Counted from the stretch's first letter, positions 16,072-25,470 are shown. The stretch is 64,000 nt of DNA from DASQFI01 sp035633215 (GCA_035633215.1 DASQFI010000047.1:15102-79101), one strand, 5' to 3'. Translations and numbers: made by a program. The notes: generated by a model not told the origin, from the sequence alone.

Positions 16072-17268
16072 ATGACCGGCAGGCGATGGCGGACGGCGGG
16101 ACTCGGCGCGACGCTCTGCGTTGCGCTGCTCATGTCGGAAGGGATCGTGTCGATGCAGGAGCGACGCGTGGTCAAAGACGGCGCGACGACGGATGCCGCG
16201 TCGAGTCCGGCAATCGTCGCCGGCGGGTTCGTGTTCGTGTCCGGGCTCATTGCCGCGGGCCAGGGCGGCAAGCTTGACGGCGTCGACATTCAGGCGCAGA
16301 CGCGTCAGGTCATCCAGCAGCTTCAGGCCAGACTCGAGTCCGCCGGGTCCTCGCTGACGCAGGTCATGAGCGTCAGCGTGTTCCTGAGGCGCGCCACCGA
16401 TTTCCAGGCGATGAACGACGCCTATCGCGAGTTCTTCAACGACAAGCCTCCCACGCGCACGACCCTCGTCACCGACATCCGGGATGGTGCGCTCATCGAA
16501 GTCTCGGCCGTGGCGGTGCCTGTGGGTGTCGAGCGTGAGGTGTTGCACCCGGCCGGGTGGATGAAGTCGCCGCGTCCGTATTCGTACATCGTGCGCGCGA
16601 ACGGGCTGGTATTTCTATCCGGACTCGTCAGCCGCCGCGGCACGGACGACAAGCCGGTGCCGGGACCGGTGAACGTGCAGGTGAAGACGATTCTCGACAA
16701 CGCCGGCACGTTGCTGAAGACGGCGGGGCTGACCTATCGCGACGTCGTCGCGGCGAAAGTGTTCCTGACCGACGACACCTTCTTCGAGGCGATGAACGAC
16801 GAATATCGCAAGTACTTCACGGCCGCACCGCCGGCGCGTGCAACGGCCATCACCGACCTCGTCGGCGCTGATTCAGTTGCCGAGATCACCATCATCGCGG
16901 CGGCAGGGGAGAAGCAGGTCTTCGGACCGTCGGTCTCGCCGAGCCTGCCGTTGTCGTCGGCAGTGAAGACCGGCTCGCTGGTGTTCCTCTCCGGCGTCCT
17001 CGGCAACACCGCGACGAACGGCAATGACATCGCCGGCCAGACAAAGGAGATCTTCACGCGTATCAGCCGGACGCTCGAAAGCGCTGGCCTGTCCTTCGCA
17101 AATGTCGTGGACAACACGGTCTACCTGCCCGACCTCTGGCACCGCAAGACGGTGGACGAGATCTCGCGCGAGTTCTTCACGACCGATCCGCCCGCCCGCA
17201 CGACGATCGGGGCGCGCCTCGTCGCCCGGACGGGGTTGATCGAGATGATGATGGTCGCTGTCAGGTAG
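16072..17268 (+). CDS. exported protein with three fused Rid (YjgF/YER057c/UK114) domains
   Basis: About 398 aa. A signal-like N-terminus (TAGLGATLCVALLMSEGIVS) is followed by three Rid domains, roughly residues 40-150, 160-275 and 285-398. Each keeps the signature around the arginine that binds the imine/enamine carboxylate: PTRTTLVTD (about 126), PARATAITD (about 253) and PARTTIGAR (about 372), each followed by an acidic residue in a strand. RidA deaminates reactive 2-aminoacrylate-type intermediates and works as a homotrimer, so a single chain with three domains could fold as a covalent trimer. Export is odd for this family. A GTG at 16066 is an alternative start. The stop abuts a long hairpin. 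Confidence 0.85.
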   Translation: MTGRRWRTAGLGATLCVALLMSEGIVSMQERRVVKDGATTDAASSPAIVAGGFVFVSGLIAAGQGGKLDGVDIQAQTRQVIQQLQARLESAGSSLTQVMSVSVFLRRATDFQAMNDAYREFFNDKPPTRTTLVTDIRDGALIEVSAVAVPVGVEREVLHPAGWMKSPRPYSYIVRANGLVFLSGLVSRRGTDDKPVPGPVNVQVKTILDNAGTLLKTAGLTYRDVVAAKVFLTDDTFFEAMNDEYRKYFTAAPPARATAITDLVGADSVAEITIIAAAGEKQVFGPSVSPSLPLSSAVKTGSLVFLSGVLGNTATNGNDIAGQTKEIFTRISRTLESAGLSFANVVDNTVYLPDLWHRKTVDEISREFFTTDPPARTTIGARLVARTGLIEMMMVAVR

Positions 17269-17312
17269 GGGGACGGGAGTTTTTTCCACCTGTGGAAAAA
17301 ACTCCCGTCCCC
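17269..17312. terminator. 21-bp perfect inverted repeat after the triple-Rid gene
   Basis: Arms 17269-17289 and 17292-17312 are perfectly complementary, 21 bp with a 2-nt centre, immediately after the TAG stop at 17266-17268. There is no clean T-run, but six T and six A sit inside the arms. The GGGGGAC core recurs as a mini-hairpin at 23006-23023, also directly after a TAG stop, so this is probably a repeat family as well as a transcript end. Confidence 0.75.
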
Positions 17313-17351
17313 GTCTTGATTTGTCCAACAATGTTGGGATAACGTCGGCGC

Positions 17352-19991
17352 GTGGTGCTGCAGACCATCATTCAGTGGCTCTCCGACGCGACGCTCGCCG
17401 ACTCCATTCTCGGCGACCTGGAGGAGGTCCGCCGCGACCGCGCCTCGCTATCGGGTGGCCGGGCGCTCGGCTGGTTTTGGCGCGCGGCGATTGGCATCAT
17501 CCTGGCCATTTCAGTTCGAAAATTGCGTGACCGCGTACGGACACTGACTGCATCAGGCTTTGGCGGGCCCCGCGCCCCGGAAGTGCGGCAGGCGCTGCGG
17601 TCGTTGAGAGCGTCGCCCTGGTACACGATGACGGCCGTCGGCGTCGTCGCGCTGAGCGTCGCGCTTGCGGCGACCGTCTTCGCCATCGTCGATGGCGTCC
17701 TCTTCAAGCCACTGCCGTATCCAAACGCCGGCAACTTGTACGACGTCGCCGGGGCGTTTCGCGCGCTACCGGACCTCGCGATGCCAAGCGTGTCGCGGTT
17801 GGACGCCGAGACCTGGGCTGCTGCGGTGCCGGAGGCCCGGTTCGCGACGATCAGCGTGGGCGAGGCAGTCACGATCTCCGACAACGACTATTGGCGCGCG
17901 GCCTACGTCGATCGCCACTTCTTCGACGTCCTCGGCGTGCAGCCTCTTCTCGGCGGCTTCAGCGATGCTGATTTCGGGCCGGCGTCTAAAGTGCGGCCCG
18001 TCATCGTGACGTACGAGATCTGGCAGCGTCAGCTGGGCGGCACGCCAGACGCGCTGGGCCGTCTTTTGCTCGATGCGACCGGCGAAGGCGCGCGAATCGT
18101 TGGTGTGCTGCCGCGTGGGTTTGTGTACCCACACCCGGCCGGACGAGTCGCGCCTGAAGCGCTGGAAGCACTGCCGGCGGCCTCGACGTCTGCGTCACAG
18201 AATCCGACGAGCCGATGGCTGCAGCTTCTCGCACGTCTGCCGCGTGGCGTGAACGTTGCCGCTGTCGAAGGCCGCCTCGCGATCGCAGCGCGTGACGTCG
18301 CTGCGCGATTTCCGCTGCTCCGTGAGGACGCGTCCATCAGCGCCACGCGGCGGATCACGAGAGGGCCGTTCGATCGCCCGAAGGTCCGATCGCTGCGATC
18401 GGTGCTCGTCTCGGCGACGCACCCATTTGCCTCGGCAAGTTTCGGAGTCGCGGCCGCGCTGCTGCTGCTCGGCATGTTGAATCTGGCCGGTCTCGCCGGC
18501 GGCCGCGCCGTGGATCGGCATCGTGAGCTGACGCTGCGTGTCGCGCTCGGCGGCAGCACCTGGAGCATGGTCCGGCTGCTCGCCACGGAACACGCTGTCG
18601 TCGTGGCCGCCGGCACCGGCGTCGGCCTCGGCGCCGCTCCGCTGCTTCTCGACGCTGCGGTGGCACTTCTCCCGCCGGGACTCATGCTGCTCCGGACGCC
18701 GGCGATAGACGCGCGTGTCGTGGCCTTCGGGATTGCGTCTGCCGCGTTCGCGATTGCGATCGTAACCGCATGGTCCGTGCGAAGCGCCTTCACCGAAGGG
18801 ATGCGGCCTGTCCTTGCCGAAGCGGCTGGCGCGACACCACGGATCCGGTCACGCGGCCGCGCCTGGCTCATTGGCGGGCAAGCCGCACTGGCGCTCATCA
18901 TGGCGCTTGGCGGCGCGCTGTTGTCGGCAAGTCTGGTCCGCGTCTGGCAGGAGGATCCGGGGTTCCAGACGGACCGCAGGGCCAAGATTCGTGTCAACTC
19001 GCCAAGTGCGTTTTCGCTCGACGCGATGAACGCCCTCCTCGACTCGATTGGCCACCTTCCGGGCGTGGAGGCCGTCGGCGGTCTCGACGAACCGTTTCTC
19101 GAACGAGCGATAACTGGAAGCGGATTCGAGAAGCCGGCCGGGGCGTTGGCGACGGGTGACGTCGAGCAATTGAGCGTGACCTCCGGATTCTTCCGTGCGG
19201 CGGGCCTGCTGCCGGTCGAAGGCCGGTTGCCCACCCGCGACGAATTCGACCTCGGCCGCCGCGTCATCGTCGTCAGTCGCGAGGTCGCGGCCGCGTTCTG
19301 GCCCGGCCGTTCGGCGGTGGGGCAGACACTCGCCGAGGCGGGTGAGACCTTCGCGGTCATCGGCGTCGTACCGGACATCCGCCATGCGTCGCTCGATCGA
19401 GACTCAGCCGGCCAGATCTACTCGTCGAATGCCCTCCAGCAACGGCCCGACCTGCTGAATCTGCTCATCGCCTTCGACCGGGATGCGCGGCGGCCGTTGT
19501 CGCAGGTCCTGGCCGAGATGTCGGCGCGCGCCCCGGACATGAAAGTCGTTCGCGTGGAAATGCTGACCGACGCCCTCCGCGCATCCGTGCAGCTGCGCCG
19601 CTTCCAGACATGGCTGTTCGTGGCGTTTGGTGGCGCGGCGCTGGCGATCGTCGGCGTCGGCATCCTGGGCGCGATCGCGATGGTGGTGGCCCGCCGGACG
19701 CGCGAGATCGGGATTCGGATGGCGCTCGGCGCCGCGTGGTCGAATGTCGTCGGCATGGTCCTGCGCGAGCAATTCCGATCCATCGCGACCGGCGTCGCAT
19801 GTGGAGCCCTTGTCTCGCTCTGGCTGGTGCGGTACCTCGGCGACTATCTCTACAAGATGACGGCCTACGATTGGAGTGCCTGGACCGCGGCCGTCGTCGC
19901 ACTGCTTTGCGTGACGGTCGCTGGGGCGATCGTCCCTGCGCTTCGCGCCAGCCGCATCGATCCCGTGAAAGCGCTGAGGGTGACCGCGTGA
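17352..19991 (+). CDS. orphan MacB/FtsX-like permease (ADOP type), copy 1
   Basis: An 879-aa membrane protein of the acidobacterial duplicated orphan permease type. The N-terminal helix LADSILGDLEEVRRDRA is the family's prefix domain. It is followed by two MacB-like periplasmic plus FtsX-like membrane units: the first around SPWYTMTAVGVVALSVALAA with three later helices, the second ending with RRTREIGIRMALGAAWSNVV and PALRASRIDPVKALRVTA. No ATPase gene lies nearby, hence orphan; related permeases take part in lipoprotein, lipid or drug export. The start is a GTG. Its stop overlaps the PadR start (GTGA). One strong hairpin separates it from the Rid gene, so this is probably the first gene of a permease-PadR-permease operon. 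Confidence 0.9.
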   Translation: MVLQTIIQWLSDATLADSILGDLEEVRRDRASLSGGRALGWFWRAAIGIILAISVRKLRDRVRTLTASGFGGPRAPEVRQALRSLRASPWYTMTAVGVVALSVALAATVFAIVDGVLFKPLPYPNAGNLYDVAGAFRALPDLAMPSVSRLDAETWAAAVPEARFATISVGEAVTISDNDYWRAAYVDRHFFDVLGVQPLLGGFSDADFGPASKVRPVIVTYEIWQRQLGGTPDALGRLLLDATGEGARIVGVLPRGFVYPHPAGRVAPEALEALPAASTSASQNPTSRWLQLLARLPRGVNVAAVEGRLAIAARDVAARFPLLREDASISATRRITRGPFDRPKVRSLRSVLVSATHPFASASFGVAAALLLLGMLNLAGLAGGRAVDRHRELTLRVALGGSTWSMVRLLATEHAVVVAAGTGVGLGAAPLLLDAAVALLPPGLMLLRTPAIDARVVAFGIASAAFAIAIVTAWSVRSAFTEGMRPVLAEAAGATPRIRSRGRAWLIGGQAALALIMALGGALLSASLVRVWQEDPGFQTDRRAKIRVNSPSAFSLDAMNALLDSIGHLPGVEAVGGLDEPFLERAITGSGFEKPAGALATGDVEQLSVTSGFFRAAGLLPVEGRLPTRDEFDLGRRVIVVSREVAAAFWPGRSAVGQTLAEAGETFAVIGVVPDIRHASLDRDSAGQIYSSNALQQRPDLLNLLIAFDRDARRPLSQVLAEMSARAPDMKVVRVEMLTDALRASVQLRRFQTWLFVAFGGAALAIVGVGILGAIAMVVARRTREIGIRMALGAAWSNVVGMVLREQFRSIATGVACGALVSLWLVRYLGDYLYKMTAYDWSAWTAAVVALLCVTVAGAIVPALRASRIDPVKALRVTA

Positions 19992-20323
19992 GCCTGGAAC
20001 CGATCTCGCTGGGGGAGTTCGAACAGATGGTGCTGCTCGCCGTCCTTTGCGCCGGGCATGAGGCCGATGCCTATGGCGTCAACGTGCACGCCGAGTTGCA
20101 GGCGCGCACGAAGCGCCGTGTCGCTCGAGGCGCGGTCTACATGACGCTGGATCGGTTGGAAAAGAAAGGGCTGCTGTCGTCGTATCTCAGCGTTCCCACG
20201 CCTGAGCGGGGCGGACGCGCGAAGCGGTGCTATCGCGTGACGAAGCCCGCGCTCGACGCGCTGCGAGCCTCGCGGCGGGCGCTGCTGAATCTGTGGGACG
20301 GCGTCCGGACGCCGGGAATTTGA
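19988..20323 (+). CDS. PadR-family transcriptional regulator
   Basis: A 111-aa winged-helix regulator. LGEFEQMVLLAVL, DAYGVNVHAEL, VARGAVYMTLDRLEKKGLL and GRAKRCYRVT form the PadR DNA-binding domain, with a short C-terminal helix. The GTG start overlaps the stop of the upstream permease by 4 bp, which fixes the start. PadR proteins repress efflux or stress genes and are released by ligand. In Acidobacteria they typically accompany orphan permeases, so control of these two permease genes is likely (inference). Confidence 0.93.
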   Translation: MSLEPISLGEFEQMVLLAVLCAGHEADAYGVNVHAELQARTKRRVARGAVYMTLDRLEKKGLLSSYLSVPTPERGGRAKRCYRVTKPALDALRASRRALLNLWDGVRTPGI

Positions 20324-20369
20324 GGGAGGGGCGCAGAGGCCGGACCTTCAGATCCGGCGGACAAGGATC

Positions 20370-23006
20370 ATGACCAGCATCCTTTTACTTCTCCTCACCA
20401 AACTCACCGACCGCGCGCTGGCCGAATCGATCGTCGGCGACCTGGCCCAGGAGCGGCATCGCCGCGCGCGCCGCTCTCGGACGCGGGCCACCTTCTGGTT
20501 CGCCGGCAGCACCACCGCGATCGTGTGGCGCGCGGCGACGGGCCGCATCCGTGACATCGTCGTCGATCTTTCATTGCGCAGGTTGGGCGTGAGTGGCATC
20601 GTCGGCGAAGTGCGTCAGGCTCTGCGCGCGCTGCGACGGACGCCAGTCGCGACCGCGGTGATCGTTGCGACCCTGGCGCTCGGGATCGGCGTGAACACGG
20701 CGGTCTACAGCGTGGTGTACGGCGTGCTGTTTCAGCCGCTGCCGTTCGCGGACCCGGATCGAATCGTGATGCTGGAAGGCGCGACGGGTGATCGCCCGCC
20801 GTCCATCTTCGGCAACTCGCTCGAGGACTTCCGCGATCTCGCCCGCGACGCGAGGACCTTTGCTGGGCTTGGGGCCGCCGGTTACTGGACCTTCAATCTC
20901 ACGGATCTCGACGTGCCGCAGCGGATCGTCGGGGCCGCCGTCAGTGGTCGATTCTTCGAGACGCTCGGAACGAAACCGGTGCTCGGGCGATTCATCACCG
21001 AGGCTGACGATCACGCTGGCGCGCCGGTGACGTTCGTCATCAGCCACGGATTGTGGCAACGGCAGTTCGGCGGCCGCGCCGAGGTGATTGGCCGCGAGAT
21101 TCGGCCGAATGGCCTGACGGCGACGATTGTTGGCGTGATGCCAGCGTCCTTCAGATTTCCCGGCGAAGACGTGGAGATCTGGACCGCGATTCGGAACGAA
21201 ATGGACGGAACGCCGCGCAACGTCCGGTTCTGGGCCGTGTTCGGCCGGCTGGCGCCGAAGGCCACGATTGAGCAGGCGGGCGCCGACGTTGGCGCCCTCG
21301 CGCATCGTCTCGAGGAGATCTACCCGAACACGAATCGTGGGTGGCGCGTCACGCTCGTCCCGGCGCTCGACGCGCTGACGACGCGGGCTCGTGACGGGCT
21401 GCTGCTTCTGTTCGCGGCGGTGCTCGTCGTCTTTGCGGTCGCCGTCATCAACGTCGCCGGCTTGCTCGCGTCGAGACACGCTGCGCGCGGACGCGAGCTG
21501 GCCGTGCGGGTGGCTGTGGGAGCCACCACGCCGCGGCTGATGCGCGGCGCGATGCTCGAGGGCGCGTGGCTCGGCATTGCCGGCCTCACGATCGGATTGG
21601 CAGTAGCGGTGCCTACGGTCTCGCTCCTTCGCGCCTCGGCACCCGCATCGCTGCCTCGCGCGGCCGACATCGGACTGCATTGGCCGGTGCTGTGGCTGGC
21701 CGCGTGTTCAATGGCGCTGCTGATTGTCGCAAGCGGGTGCGTGCCGCTGGTGCGGGCCGCGCGCCGTCGCCGGACCCTCGACGTGCGCGAGGGCGGCCTC
21801 GGGCGCGCGTCGACCCCGCGCACCGCGGCGGGCACCGGGCTCGTCGTCGTTCAGATCGCGCTCGCGTTCGTGCTGCTTGCCGGCGCCGCGCTCCTGATGC
21901 GGAGTTTCATGCGCGTGACCGCTGTCGATCCGGGCTTTCGCCCCGATCATCTGGTGACGATGCGCGTGTTTCTCGGACCGCCGACGTACCGAACGATCGA
22001 GTTGCAGCGGCAGTTCACGGATCGCGCGCTCGATGTCCTGCGCCAGACGGCTGGCGTGACGCGCGCCGGTGCCATCAGCCAGCCGCCGTTCGACACCGAG
22101 GGCGGAGGCACGTCGCAGCGGTTCGTCATCGACGGCCAGGAATACGAATCCGGCGCGCAGCCAAGTCTCAACTACAGGACCGCGGATGCCGGATACCTCG
22201 AAGCGATGGGACTGCGGTTGATCGGCGGCCGCTGGCTCACCCGGGACGATCGTCCCGGATCGCCAGACGTCGTCGTCGTCAATCAGATCATGGCGCGGCG
22301 GTTTTTTCCGGATCGCGATCCGATCGGGGCGCGGATTCAATGGGTCGACACGAAGGCCCAGGGACCGCTCACGATCGTTGGGGTTGTCGGCGACATCGCC
22401 ACGAACGGACTCGAGCGCGCGGAGACGCCGGTCGCATACGGCCCGTACTCGCAGCGGCCGTTTCCGTTTCTTCGATGGCTGACATTCGTCGCGCGCGTCG
22501 ACGGCGACCCCGAAGCGGCGGCCGGATCAATTCGCGCAGCTGTCCAGTCGGTCGATCCGCGACAGCCCATCTTCGCCGTGCGGACGATGGATCAGATCGT
22601 CGCGCGGTCGCTCGCCGAGCGCCGGTTTTCGCTGCTTCTCATGGCGGCATTTGCCGGACTCACGGTCGTGCTCGCGACGCTCGGGCTCTACGGCATGCTC
22701 GCCCAACGCGTCGAGCTGCGGCGGCGGGAGATCGGCGTTCGGATGTCGCTCGGCGCGACCGGCCGGCGCGTCTTCGGGCTCGTCGTCCGCCAGGGCCTGA
22801 CTATCGTTGCCGTCGGCCTGGCGTTGGGGGTCGCCGCCAGCTACGCGATGAGCGGGCTGATGGAATCGCTGGTCTTTGGCATCACACCCGAAGACGGCAC
22901 CGCCCGCGTCGTCGTCGCTCTTCTGGTCGCCAGCGTCGGCTTGATCGCCTGCCTCATCCCGGCTCGCCGAGCCTCTCGGGTGGACCCGATCGTGACGCTG
23001 AAGTAG
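20370..23006 (+). CDS. orphan MacB/FtsX-like permease (ADOP type), copy 2
   Basis: An 878-aa paralogue of the 17352 gene, nearly the same length and architecture. It has the prefix LAESIVGDLAQERHRRA, a first transmembrane helix in TAVIVATLALGIGVNTAVYS, a first MacB-like periplasmic domain, and the FtsX core RRREIGVRMSLGATGRRVFG in the second half, ending PARRASRVDPIVTLK. It follows PadR by 46 bp with an AAGGA ribosome site. Two different copies flanking one PadR suggest a heterodimer or two specificities under one regulator. Its last 53 bp overlap the convergent PLP-enzyme gene on the minus strand. Confidence 0.9.
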   Translation: MTSILLLLLTKLTDRALAESIVGDLAQERHRRARRSRTRATFWFAGSTTAIVWRAATGRIRDIVVDLSLRRLGVSGIVGEVRQALRALRRTPVATAVIVATLALGIGVNTAVYSVVYGVLFQPLPFADPDRIVMLEGATGDRPPSIFGNSLEDFRDLARDARTFAGLGAAGYWTFNLTDLDVPQRIVGAAVSGRFFETLGTKPVLGRFITEADDHAGAPVTFVISHGLWQRQFGGRAEVIGREIRPNGLTATIVGVMPASFRFPGEDVEIWTAIRNEMDGTPRNVRFWAVFGRLAPKATIEQAGADVGALAHRLEEIYPNTNRGWRVTLVPALDALTTRARDGLLLLFAAVLVVFAVAVINVAGLLASRHAARGRELAVRVAVGATTPRLMRGAMLEGAWLGIAGLTIGLAVAVPTVSLLRASAPASLPRAADIGLHWPVLWLAACSMALLIVASGCVPLVRAARRRRTLDVREGGLGRASTPRTAAGTGLVVVQIALAFVLLAGAALLMRSFMRVTAVDPGFRPDHLVTMRVFLGPPTYRTIELQRQFTDRALDVLRQTAGVTRAGAISQPPFDTEGGGTSQRFVIDGQEYESGAQPSLNYRTADAGYLEAMGLRLIGGRWLTRDDRPGSPDVVVVNQIMARRFFPDRDPIGARIQWVDTKAQGPLTIVGVVGDIATNGLERAETPVAYGPYSQRPFPFLRWLTFVARVDGDPEAAAGSIRAAVQSVDPRQPIFAVRTMDQIVARSLAERRFSLLLMAAFAGLTVVLATLGLYGMLAQRVELRRREIGVRMSLGATGRRVFGLVVRQGLTIVAVGLALGVAASYAMSGLMESLVFGITPEDGTARVVVALLVASVGLIACLIPARRASRVDPIVTLK

Positions 23007-24084
23007 GGGGACTCCCGTCCCCCTCCGTCACAAGCGTCACCACTCGGGTCCGGTCATCGATACCCAATGAGCCCCTGAGTTCCGCGAGCGCGGGGTCACG
23101 ACTGAGAGCCAGGAGCGCGGCCACGCCGGCGGCACCGGAGGCGCCAGAGCAAATCCGTGGATCGCTCCCAAGCGGATGCTCCAGCCTGTCGATCGCTTCC
23201 GTCGCGAGGTCATCGCCGATGGCAATTGCGGCGTCGACCACGGGTTCGAGCGCCGTCCAGGCCAGCGGACTTACTTCGCCGCATCGGAGACCCACCATCG
23301 CCGTCGGCGCGCACGAAGCCAGCGACGCAAGCCGTCCCGCTCGAAGTGACTCGAGCACGCAAGCGGCGCCGGCAGGTTCGGCGGTCACGAGATGCGGTCG
23401 TTGGTCGCCGAACCTGGCCACGAGCCAGCCGGCAACGGCGCCGGCCAGGCTCCCGACACCGGCCTGGACGATGAGGATGTCGGGTGGCCGTGCGCCCCAG
23501 CCGGTCGCGGCTTCCTCGAGCAGGCGCGTGTATCCCGCCATGATCCAGCGCGGAATCTGCTCGTAGCCCGGCCACGCGGTGTCCGAGACGATCGTCCAGC
23601 CAGACTCGGCCGCGTCTTCCGCCATCAGCCGGACGGTGTCGTCGTACTCGACGCTCGTGACGACGACGTGCGCGCCTTCCGATCGAAGGGCCTCGACCCT
23701 GGCGGGCGTGGTACCTACCGGCACGTACACGTGCGCTTCGAGCCCGAGGCCGTGAGCCGCGTGAGCGACTGCGCGCCCGTGATTGCCTGCGGTCGCACAC
23801 GCCAGGTGACGCAAGCGGCCGCCTCGCTGTTCGACGAGCTTGCCGATCGCATAACGCGCCCCGACGATCTTGAACGCCGGCAGTCCGAACCGTCCGGACT
23901 CGTCCTTCACGAGCACGTCCTCGATGCCGAGTTTCGCTGCCAAGCCAGGAAGTCGATGGAGCGGCGTCGGCGTCGCGCCGGACATGGCGGCGTAGAACGT
24001 CCGCACCTCGTCCAGCTCCGCGTCGCTGAAGAAAGACGGTGCCGGTCGTCGCGGACCCGGCCTCAGCCACCAGTCGATCGCCAT
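22954..24084 (-). CDS. PLP-dependent diaminopropionate ammonia-lyase-like enzyme
   Basis: A 376-aa fold-type II PLP enzyme. The PLP lysine is in KDESGRFGLPAFKIVGARYA (about residues 60-79), which closely resembles 2,3-diaminopropionate ammonia-lyase. CATAGNHGRAVAHAAHGLG binds the PLP phosphate, and IVQAGVGSLAGAVAGWLV is the glycine loop. The family converts diaminopropionate to pyruvate and ammonia. Threonine-dehydratase-like or other amino-acid lyase activity cannot be excluded, and true DAPALs are slightly longer. It starts 51 bp from the divergent MATE gene; the shared intergenic region suggests joint control. The C-terminus runs antisense into permease copy 2. Confidence 0.85.
   Translation of the reverse strand: MAIDWWLRPGPRRPAPSFFSDAELDEVRTFYAAMSGATPTPLHRLPGLAAKLGIEDVLVKDESGRFGLPAFKIVGARYAIGKLVEQRGGRLRHLACATAGNHGRAVAHAAHGLGLEAHVYVPVGTTPARVEALRSEGAHVVVTSVEYDDTVRLMAEDAAESGWTIVSDTAWPGYEQIPRWIMAGYTRLLEEAATGWGARPPDILIVQAGVGSLAGAVAGWLVARFGDQRPHLVTAEPAGAACVLESLRAGRLASLASCAPTAMVGLRCGEVSPLAWTALEPVVDAAIAIGDDLATEAIDRLEHPLGSDPRICSGASGAAGVAALLALSRDPALAELRGSLGIDDRTRVVTLVTEGDGSPPTSASRSGPPERLGEPG
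23006..23023. repeat. mini-hairpin related to the 17269 palindrome
   Basis: GGGGGAC (23006-23012) pairs with GTCCCCC (23017-23023) across TCCC, directly after the TAG stop of permease copy 2. Sequence and position echo the longer inverted repeat after the triple-Rid gene. It lies within the 3' end of the convergent gene. Confidence 0.5.
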
Positions 24085-24135
24085 CTCGACAGCCTACGTT
24101 ACGGCAAGCGAGGGATCTTGTGATTAGGTTGTGCG

Positions 24136-25470
24136 ATGCGTCGTGAGCTCCGGTCGATGCTCAAGCTCGCGCTGCCCGTGATCGCGGCCGAGCTCGGCTG
24201 GATCACGATGGGCATCGTCGACACCATCATCGTCGGCCCGCTGGGGCCGGCGGCGATCGGCGCGGTCGGATCCGGCTCGACGATGTTCCTGGCGGTGATG
24301 GTGCTCGGGATGGGCACGCTCCTGGCCCTCGACACCTTCGTGGCGCAGAGCTACGGCGCCGGACGCCTTGACGACTGCCATCGCTGGCTGTTTGCCGGCC
24401 TGCAGCTTGCCGCCGTGATGTCTGTCGTGCTCGTCATCGCCGGTGCGATCGGCCTCGCGCTCCTGCCGTACGCCGGCATGCACCCGGAGGTCACCGCGCT
24501 GCTGGTGCCGTACCTCTCGGCGCTCCTCTGGTCGGCGCCGCCGCTGCTGTTGTTCACGGTGTTCCGCCGGTACCTGCAGGCCATGAACGTCGTCAAGCCG
24601 GTCACGGTCGCGCTCGTCTCGGCCAATGTCATCAACGCGGCGGCGAACTGGGTTCTGATTTACGGCCAGCTGGGAATGCCGGCGCTTGGCGTGCGGGGGT
24701 CGGCGTACGCGACCGTGATCGCGCGCATCTACATGGCGCTCTTTTTGCTGGCCGTCATCGTGCTGCGCGAACGCCGGCAGCCGTCCAGCCTGTCGACCAC
24801 GCGATTCGCCATCGATCCGGCGCGGATGTGGGCGCTGTTGCGGGTTGGTGTCCCGGCCGCCATGCAGGTCACGCTCGAGGTCGGCGTGTTCGCGGCGGTG
24901 TCAGTCCTGGCGGCGCGCATCACGCCGCTGTCCGTCGCCGCGAATCAGATCGTTCTGAACATCGCGGGGTTCTTTTTCATGATTCCCTACGGCCTCAGCA
25001 CGGCCGCGGCGGTGCGAGTGGGCCACGCCGTCGGCCGGCAGGATCCGCTCGGCGTGCGCCTGTCGGGAGGGGCGGCCCTGGGGTTGGCCTTGGTGGTCAC
25101 GGTCGCCGTGTCGGTCGTTTTCGTGATCGCGCCGTTGCCGTTCTTGCGGATCTTCACCGAGGATGTGTCCGTCCTGCAGGCCGGATCGACGGTGCTGCTG
25201 ATCTATGCGATCTGCCAGCCGTTCGACGGGGTGCAAACCGTGGCGACGGGCGCGCTCCGCGGCCTCGGCGAAACCCGGCTGCCGATGCTCGTCAACCTCG
25301 GCGGTCACTGGATTGTCGGACTGCCTCTGGCGTACGTTCTGTGCTTCCGCCGCGGCTGGGGCGTCGAGGGACTCTGGGCGGGCCTGACCGTCGGCCTGAT
25401 GCTCATCGGCTCGGTGCTGTTCGTGGTCTGGCGCAAGCGAAGTCATCGCTTCGAGGGGACTTTTCGATGA
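24136..25470 (+). CDS. MATE-family efflux transporter
   Basis: A 444-aa inner-membrane transporter of the multidrug and toxic compound extrusion family, with 12 predicted helices and the usual two-half design: LKLALPVIAAELGWITMGIV and NVINAAANWVLIYGQLGMPA in the first half, RVGVPAAMQVTLEVGVFAAV and CQPFDGVQTVATGALRGLGE in the second. These exchange Na+ or H+ for cationic drugs or metabolites. It diverges from the diaminopropionate-lyase-like gene. Immediately after its stop, in the same frame, comes a remnant of an unrelated peptidase, so the 3' flank is a deletion junction. Confidence 0.93.
   Translation: MRRELRSMLKLALPVIAAELGWITMGIVDTIIVGPLGPAAIGAVGSGSTMFLAVMVLGMGTLLALDTFVAQSYGAGRLDDCHRWLFAGLQLAAVMSVVLVIAGAIGLALLPYAGMHPEVTALLVPYLSALLWSAPPLLLFTVFRRYLQAMNVVKPVTVALVSANVINAAANWVLIYGQLGMPALGVRGSAYATVIARIYMALFLLAVIVLRERRQPSSLSTTRFAIDPARMWALLRVGVPAAMQVTLEVGVFAAVSVLAARITPLSVAANQIVLNIAGFFFMIPYGLSTAAAVRVGHAVGRQDPLGVRLSGGAALGLALVVTVAVSVVFVIAPLPFLRIFTEDVSVLQAGSTVLLIYAICQPFDGVQTVATGALRGLGETRLPMLVNLGGHWIVGLPLAYVLCFRRGWGVEGLWAGLTVGLMLIGSVLFVVWRKRSHRFEGTFR

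Noticed and set aside
15792..16289. N-terminal extension of the periplasmic protein to 16289
   Set aside because: The extension crosses a GC-rich palindrome and the divergent Rid gene start, has no family signal, and a good ribosome site and signal peptide exist at 15791.
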